A DNA stretch of 64,000 nt. It comes from Verrucomicrobiia bacterium. Its GTDB lineage: Bacteria > Verrucomicrobiota > Verrucomicrobiia > Limisphaerales > CAIMTB01. The position numbers and the translations under genes were made by a program. Where the stretch lies: contig JAHCBA010000010.1 in assembly GCA_019634625.1 (NCBI GenBank), positions 116,843 to 180,842 on the forward strand. Direction: 5' to 3'. Each line of letters begins with the position of its first letter. Position 1 is the first letter of the stretch. Below are positions 60,111 to 64,000 of this stretch, piece by piece. Under the pieces are notes generated by a model, which was given only the letters and a program-made list of their open reading frames with translations, was not told where the DNA came from and did not search any database.

Positions 60111-60356
60111 ATGACCGACGCCCAGCTTGCCCGTGCCCTGCCCTGCAACCGTTCCACCATCCTTCGCTACCGACGCCGGGGGATGCCGACCGACAACGTC
60201 GATGTCGCCCGACGTTGGATCGCCTTGAACGTCCGTCGTGGCGGACCTCCACGCGGCGTTACCCGCGCGGAGCACGCTTCACTCTGGTTGCCCCTGCAAA
60301 CAGTTCGGGCCGAGCTTCGCGAGATCAAAGCGTTGATGAGGGGGAAGCGGTCGTAA
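60111..60356 (+). CDS. Small HTH protein of the element (possible Nu1/terminase-small-subunit type)
   Basis: 81 residues. MTDAQLARALPCNRSTILRYRRRGMP is a clear helix-turn-helix, followed by NVDVARRWIALNVRRGG and a basic C-terminal helix. DNA-packaging Nu1-like proteins and small phage regulators share this look (HTH followed by a DxVxxARxxI-like segment). The ATG at 60111 is preceded by an inverted repeat. As the last gene before attR it could be either a repressor or a packaging specificity protein. Confidence 0.65.
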   Translation: MTDAQLARALPCNRSTILRYRRRGMPTDNVDVARRWIALNVRRGGPPRGVTRAEHASLWLPLQTVRAELREIKALMRGKRS

Positions 60357-60387
60357 CGCGGTGACAGCCCCACCGACGGAGTCCGCT

Positions 60388-60476
60388 GCTGACAACGGCG
60401 ACCTTCTCTGGCGGTTGCTGACAACGACTGTGCGATGACTGTCAACACGCCCTTCTCTGCTGACAAACGCTGACAC
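60388..60476. repeat. GCTGACA repeats near attR (candidate integrase arm sites)
   Basis: GCTGACAA at 60388, 60417 and 60459, and GCTGACAC at 60469; an inverted TGTCA also lies between. At the left end GCTGACAA (54337) and GCTGACAG (54348) lie beside attL. TGACAAACGCTGACA at the right mirrors CGCTGACAAATTGCTGACA at the left. The interval 60357-60745 has no gene. Confidence 0.6.
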
Positions 60477-60594
60477 CTTTTGTTCAGGACCGTGCATTTT
60501 GGTTCACTTGCCTGCCTCGGCAGACACCGCACAACGCACACAGTAGCAGCAAGTTACTGAACTTAGCTGAAAGGCGAAGAATGAGGCTGGGCCA

Positions 60595-60618
60595 TTCGAA
60601 TCCTTCTCCTACCACCAC
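60595..60618 (+). repeat. attR: duplicate of the tRNA-Tyr 3' end
   Basis: Exact 24-bp copy of 54279-54302. It marks the right border of the integrated element. The chromosome resumes with CTCTTCTCTCAAGAAAACC, which would have followed the tRNA before insertion. Confidence 0.93.
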
Positions 60619-60745
60619 CTCTTCTCTCAAGAAAACCACATTTTCAGGGCTTTTTTCACCCACGGACGGTGCTGGACGGGACGTTGGCACTATTTGCAGT
60701 GCCTCCGGGAATCCCCTTCTCGCGTCTCGTCGGCCTGCAATCTGT

Positions 60746-61801
60746 TTACAGAACCCACATCTTCCCGCTTGAGAAACCGCGACGCCATGGGACCCTCCGC
60801 GCGATGACCGAACCCGTCGGCGAATTGACCGGCACGAAGTGTCCCAACCTGCCGGTTTTCCCGTCTCCCCGGCCATTCGTTCCGCTCGCGTCCGGCGCAC
60901 GACTCGACCTGGGGGTCCCCTTCACCCGCAACCGCAGCAGTTCCATTAGCCGAAGCCCGCTTCCGTACATCGCCTGTGCCATCAGTCTCCAAGGCTCTTC
61001 CAGGCGGTCCAGCAACCGACCCAATTCCTCCCGCGTCAGCCACACCGGCAGGTGCGGACGCACCTTCGCCCGCCTGTAGTCGGAGAAGTCGCCCAACTCC
61101 CGCCCGAACACCTCGCGAAACAGGAACACCAGCGCGTTCAACGCCTGCCGCTGACTGCTCGCACTGAGCCGCTCGTTCAGCGCCATCGAGTCCAGGAACG
61201 CCCCGATCTCCGCCTCCCCCAACCGCTCGACATCGTCCGTTCGGAAATGTCGGGCGAAACGCGCGATCCACACCATGTAGGTCTGCTCCGTTCGATACGA
61301 GTAGTGCCGTCGCCGAACTTCGGTCAGGAACGCCACTTTCCAGCGTGGTCCCGTCCCCGCTTCCGCTTCGGGTTCCTGTTCCGGTTCCAATCCCTCAACC
61401 GACGTCGCCCCCTCCGTGCTCGGGCCCCACGCTTCCGTCTCCGAGTTGCCGGACGTGGAAGCGGACCGATCGCACCCCGCCTCGGCCGGCCCCGGACCCG
61501 TGTCCTCCGGAACCGAAGGCTGCCCCGCAACAAATCCATCCGGTCGAGCCGCCCTCGACGCTTCACGAAAAAACCAATTCAAGGCGGCCTTCCATCCTTC
61601 GATCTGCCAAGGTTCGCGCTCCTTTTGCTGCGTCGCCCACTCCACGAAGTCGCGTGCGGATTGCACCGTCACCTCGCCCCGCCCGCGCCGACAAAACCCG
61701 AGGAACCATTTCACGACGATCTCGTACGACCGTCGATCTCGCTCGGACAACGGCGAGTGCGCCAAAACGTCCCTCCATTCGGGAAAATCGACCCGCTTCA
61801 T
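60746..61801 (-). pseudogene. intI: Integron integrase, truncated in the catalytic domain
   Basis: 351 codons. N-terminal SAM-like segments (SERDRRSYEIVVKWFLGFCR) and a long acidic linker precede the core FLTEVRRRHYSYRTEQTYMVWIARFARHF, the typical integron-integrase N domain. LSASSQRQALNALVFLFREV and LPVWLTREELGRLLDRLEEPWRLMAQAMYGSGLRLMELLRLRVK follow, the latter holding the first catalytic Arg. After this the frame no longer matches: the HxLRHSFATHLL box and the catalytic Tyr are absent, and I did not find them in other frames to 60619. The enzyme should be inactive. The gene points away from the cassette array, as in all integrons. Confidence 0.8.
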
Positions 61802-61962
61802 TGCGCTTTATCCGGTCGATTTTTCGCCCCCCGAAGGCGCAGTTCTTGCGGTTTATCGGGCCATACCCTGGCGAATCCGTGGACCGGCAATCCCTCCTTG
61901 ACGCCTGCAAGGCAGCCACATAGCCTGCCACCAAGTCAAGCCCGAGCCGAACGAGGATTCCG

Positions 61963-62029
61963 GATAAACCGCAAGGAAATCGCCTCCAGATAAACCGCAG
62001 TGCTTTTGCGTTTATTAACACTGTTGGGC
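61963..62029. other. attI-like site with GATAAACCGCA repeats
   Basis: GATAAACCGCA occurs at 61963 and 61989 (26-base period), with an inverted copy at 61847-61857. The core GTTGGGC at 62023-62029 is where the first cassette would be joined, and the same 7-mer ends attC1. Repeats beside the core are a feature of attI sites, where integrase binds. The integrase start lies at 61801, so 61802-62038 is the expected attI and promoter region. Confidence 0.7.
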
Positions 62030-62038
62030 AAAATTCCA

Positions 62039-62455
62039 ATGCGCCTCTCGAGGTTAACATTGTTTACTGGGGCAATTTGCGCTGCCCTCGTTGCGCTATT
62101 CTTGACTCTGCGCGCCATTCCGACATCGCAAGAGAAGCATATGGCCCTCGTCCAGGGCCACATCGACAAGATCGAGAACGACTGGAGGCGCTTTCGTTCT
62201 GAGCGACCAGAAAGAAGATATACCTACATCCAGGTGGATACATCAGGAGACGGTGCACTCGGAGTCTTCGGTATCGTAGCGGCCCAGGAATTTGCGAATG
62301 AGATCATACAATTCCTGGAGGACACTAAACCCCAAAGGCCGGTGATTTCCCATCTTCAGGTGTGGGATTCTGAGTCATTCATGGATGACGGTGGAGCTCT
62401 GGAACTCCTGGAACGCCAGATTCAGTGGATTGAGGGGCAGCGTGCAATGAAATGA
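62039..62455 (+). CDS. Integron cassette 1: small membrane-anchored protein
   Basis: 138 residues from an ATG 10 bases after the attI core. One N-terminal helix (LFTGAICAALVALFLTL) anchors a soluble domain with a heptad-like charged helix (ALVQGHIDKIENDWRRFRSE) and a mixed domain ending LLERQIQWIEGQRAMK. Base composition is markedly less GC-rich than the chromosome. A GTG at 62000 would start before the attI core and is less likely. No family recognised. Confidence 0.75.
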   Translation: MRLSRLTLFTGAICAALVALFLTLRAIPTSQEKHMALVQGHIDKIENDWRRFRSERPERRYTYIQVDTSGDGALGVFGIVAAQEFANEIIQFLEDTKPQRPVISHLQVWDSESFMDDGGALELLERQIQWIEGQRAMK

Positions 62456-62462
62456 GGAGAGT

Positions 62463-62587
62463 GCCCAACCAGACGGTCGAGGGAACCGGTGCCCGCTGCG
62501 AGGCTTGCCACCGAGGCGAGAGGGGTGGGTTTAGGTTCGAGGTTTGAGGTCGCTGCCAGGCACCGGTCCCTCACCTCGACGTTGGGC
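62463..62587 (+). repeat. attC recombination site 1
   Basis: A 125-bp site bounded by GCCCAAC (62463-62469) and GTTGGGC (62581-62587). The inner ends (GGTCGAGGGAACCGGTGCC; GGCACCGGTCCCTCACCTCGAC) are complementary with few unpaired bases, so the bottom strand folds into the hairpin used by integron integrases. It begins 8 bases after the cassette 1 gene. Confidence 0.88.
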
Positions 62588-62598
62588 AGAAAATTAGC

Positions 62599-63519
62599 AT
62601 GAGCGAAGATGAGAACACATCCCCAGGTGGTATAGTTAAGCAGACGATCGATTCTGTTACCGGTCTTGCAATGGCGGTCCCAATTTATGAGGACGCGCTT
62701 CAGCCCCTTGCCAAGGAGGCAGGTAAGGCTCTGGGGACAGTCGGAAAAGCCGTTAACTTAGCTTTAGAACCTCTGGCAGGACTTGTCTGGGGTTATGACC
62801 AGATTAAGAAGTTTGTCCAAGAAACAGTGGCAGAGAAGCTAGAAGGTGTTCCGCCGGAACAGATTCAGTCACCAAACCCGAGCGTTGCGGGGCCGGCCCT
62901 TGAGGCACTGAAATACAATGGACATGACCCTGATCTGCGAGAGATGTATGCAAACTTGCTCACCACTTCGTTGGACAGCAAGACGGCAAGGGAAGCTCAC
63001 CCTGGATTTGTAGAGATTTTGAAGAGCATGAGTCCGGATGAGGCTCGCGTCTTAAGGATATTTGTCGCAGGACAATCAAAACCATTACTCGACATCCAAC
63101 TTCATATGAAAGATGATGGGTATGGCGTGCTCCATCAGAACGTAAGTCTCATCGGAACAGAAGCAGGATGTGCGTATCCTGATCTCACGCCGAGCTACCT
63201 GGATAATCTTTGTCGGCTTGGCTTGCTTGAAATCGATAACATGGCCCGACTGAAAGATGATAAAGTCTACGAGACAATCGAGACCGCACCAAGCGTAAAG
63301 TTACTCAAAGAACATTATGAAAAGCAGGATGGCTTGAAGATATATCTCAAAAGAAAGAAGATCGATGTTACCCATCTTGGTAGGCAATTCGCCAACGCAT
63401 GCATCTTCGACAAGAGGGTCAAAGAACCGAGAGCCCAACCAGGCGCTGCACCGAATGGCGGCCCCGCAACGCGAGTTGGCAATTCGGGTGCGGGGGAGGG
63501 GCCGCCATCGGTGAGCTGA
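62599..63519 (+). CDS. Integron cassette 2: Abi-alpha (DUF4393) putative phage-defence protein
   Basis: 306 residues. The DUF4393/Abi-alpha signature is clear: VPIYEDALQPLAKEAGKALG, LEPLAGLVWGYDQIKKFV, PSVAGPALEALKYNGHDPDLREMYANLLTTSLD and HPGFVEILKSMSPDEARVL. The family is named for abortive-infection and is carried on plasmids and elements; its mechanism is not known. It starts 12 bases after attC1. The last 29 residues (after KEPRAQPGAAPNGG) are encoded by attC2 itself, so the reading frame continues into the recombination site. Confidence 0.85.
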   Translation: MSEDENTSPGGIVKQTIDSVTGLAMAVPIYEDALQPLAKEAGKALGTVGKAVNLALEPLAGLVWGYDQIKKFVQETVAEKLEGVPPEQIQSPNPSVAGPALEALKYNGHDPDLREMYANLLTTSLDSKTAREAHPGFVEILKSMSPDEARVLRIFVAGQSKPLLDIQLHMKDDGYGVLHQNVSLIGTEAGCAYPDLTPSYLDNLCRLGLLEIDNMARLKDDKVYETIETAPSVKLLKEHYEKQDGLKIYLKRKKIDVTHLGRQFANACIFDKRVKEPRAQPGAAPNGGPATRVGNSGAGEGPPSVS

Positions 63520-63529
63520 ATCGTTGGCC
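63433..63529 (+). repeat. attC recombination site 2
   Basis: A 97-bp site bounded by GCCCAAC (63433) and GTTGGCC (63523-63529). Inner arms GCTGCACCGAATGGCGGCCCC and GGGGCCGCCATCGGTGAGC are complementary. It overlaps the 3' end of the Abi-alpha gene. Confidence 0.85.
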
Positions 63530-63603
63530 GAAACTTTACCAGAAACTCGGTTTATTCCATCTATCGTATGCTGCATGCTGACCAACCTCGTTAGGAAATT
63601 CCC

Positions 63604-63864
63604 ATGAGCAAACACCCCAATCCCATCCTACAAGGCAACGCGTTACGAATCTTCGCATCTTTCATTGCTGGAGCACTATTGGTCGCCGTTCTTGGAGCTG
63701 CGGTCCGGCCCGTACCAAAGCAATGGGAGTACAAAGCCCTGTCCTTTCAGGGCCAGACAGCCCTAATATCATCATTGAATGAGGCAGGGAAGGATGGATG
63801 GGAAGCAGCACTGGTCCTAAAGGCATCGGAGGAGGCCAGTCCGATCATTGTCTTGAAGAGATAG
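63604..63864 (+). CDS. Integron cassette 3: small DUF4177-like membrane protein
   Basis: 86 residues. One N-terminal helix (IFASFIAGALLVAVLGAAV) and then PKQWEYKALSFQGQTALISSLNEAGKDGWE, a DUF4177-like pattern (W-E-Y ... LN-xxGxxGWE), ending EEASPIIVLKR. The role of the family is unknown. It begins 74 bases after attC2 and ends 18 bases before attC3, a typical one-gene cassette. Confidence 0.75.
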   Translation: MSKHPNPILQGNALRIFASFIAGALLVAVLGAAVRPVPKQWEYKALSFQGQTALISSLNEAGKDGWEAALVLKASEEASPIIVLKR

Positions 63865-63882
63865 GGAGCAGCTTACTCGGAT

Positions 63883-63972
63883 GGCCAACCAGTCGGCGCA
63901 CCGAACCGCGGGATCGCGCCTGGTGTCGAGGGTTGCCTCAGCGGCCCGCGGTCGGTGGCCTTCGCGTTCGCC
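63883..63972 (+). repeat. attC recombination site 3
   Basis: About 90 bp bounded by GGCCAAC (63883-63889) and GTTCGCC (63966-63972). The inner arms GCACCGAACCGCGGG and CCCGCGGTCGGTGG are complementary. The right core departs from GTTRRRY. A following cassette begins before the window ends. Confidence 0.78.
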
Positions 63973-64000
63973 AACAAATTTATCGCTCGGCGATGAATGC

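Larger units (their letters stand above)
54303..60618 (+). mobile_element. 6.3-kb integrative element in tRNA-Tyr
   Basis: Bounded by the 24-bp duplication. It encodes an integrase beside attL, a small basic protein, an excisionase-like HTH, a probable SSB-like protein, a primase-associated protein, a helicase-like ATPase, an iteron-rich region and a small HTH protein, all on the plus strand. There are no structural phage genes or transfer genes. This resembles replicating phage satellites or minimal integrative plasmids, and both ends are intact. Confidence 0.88.

Noticed and set aside
63575..63597. A further attC remnant (GACCAAC...GTTAGG)
   Set aside because: The two cores are only a few bases apart, with no foldable arms and an imperfect right core.

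Overview
The window is GC-rich bacterial chromosome, most likely from a Verrucomicrobiota member of the Limisphaerales/Pedosphaera type. The basis is the gene mix: prepilin-like proteins with a [18 protein letters not shown] segment and a terminal H-X9-DG box, a DUF1501 protein, secreted PQQ-type beta-propellers, an ASPIC/UnbV protein and a symporter paired with a DUF3311 protein. This is inferred from family content; no rRNA gene is present to confirm it.

Positions 1-10700 (minus strand) hold the most interesting locus: a ten-gene cluster for a linear azole/azoline-containing peptide (LAP/TOMM, streptolysin-S-like). In transcription order it has a previously hidden 46-residue precursor ending CGGGHCSCCSSCCW (10406-10546), a secreted tandem GyrI-like protein, a radical SAM/SPASM enzyme, a SagB-type dehydrogenase, a SagC-like E1 homologue, a YcaO cyclodehydratase ending PHPLP, two CPBP membrane proteins, an ABC ATPase, and an ABC-2 permease fused in frame to an amidohydrolase that runs off the left edge. 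Most neighbours are separated by a few dozen bases or overlap as ATGA, as in one operon.

Positions 10900-54200 are ordinary chromosome. They contain secreted beta-propeller proteins, DUF1501, a CoA-ligase-like enzyme, a symporter operon, a MarR regulator, Tag glycosylase, an M28 peptidase, a LOG protein, a CpxRA-like pair beside an EF-hand protein, a sigma54 regulatory module (NtrC-type regulator, good -24/-12 promoter, secreted coiled-coil protein, outer membrane protein, sensor kinase), LptF/G, LpxI, an M48 protease with LemA, and Ffh. A MITE-like intergenic repeat of about 160 bp recurs, with palindromic ends built on GTGCATCCCGGAGTTGTGGG. A TTAATC hexanucleotide tract lies at 50540-50631.

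Positions 54214-60618 are a tRNA-Tyr followed by a 6.3-kb integrated element bounded by a perfect 24-bp duplication of the tRNA 3' end. It encodes an integrase, a small basic protein, an AlpA-like excisionase, a possible SSB-like protein, a VirE-N/primase-associated protein, a P-loop helicase-like ATPase and a small HTH protein. Ten perfect copies of CCCCCGGCA around an A+T-rich tract look like a replication origin. The layout suggests a phage-satellite-like or replicating integrative element.

Positions 60746-64000 are a chromosomal integron: an integrase gene truncated in its catalytic domain, an attI-like site, and three lower-GC cassettes each followed by a folded attC site. The cassettes carry a small membrane protein, an Abi-alpha/DUF4393 putative phage-defence protein, and a small DUF4177-like membrane protein.
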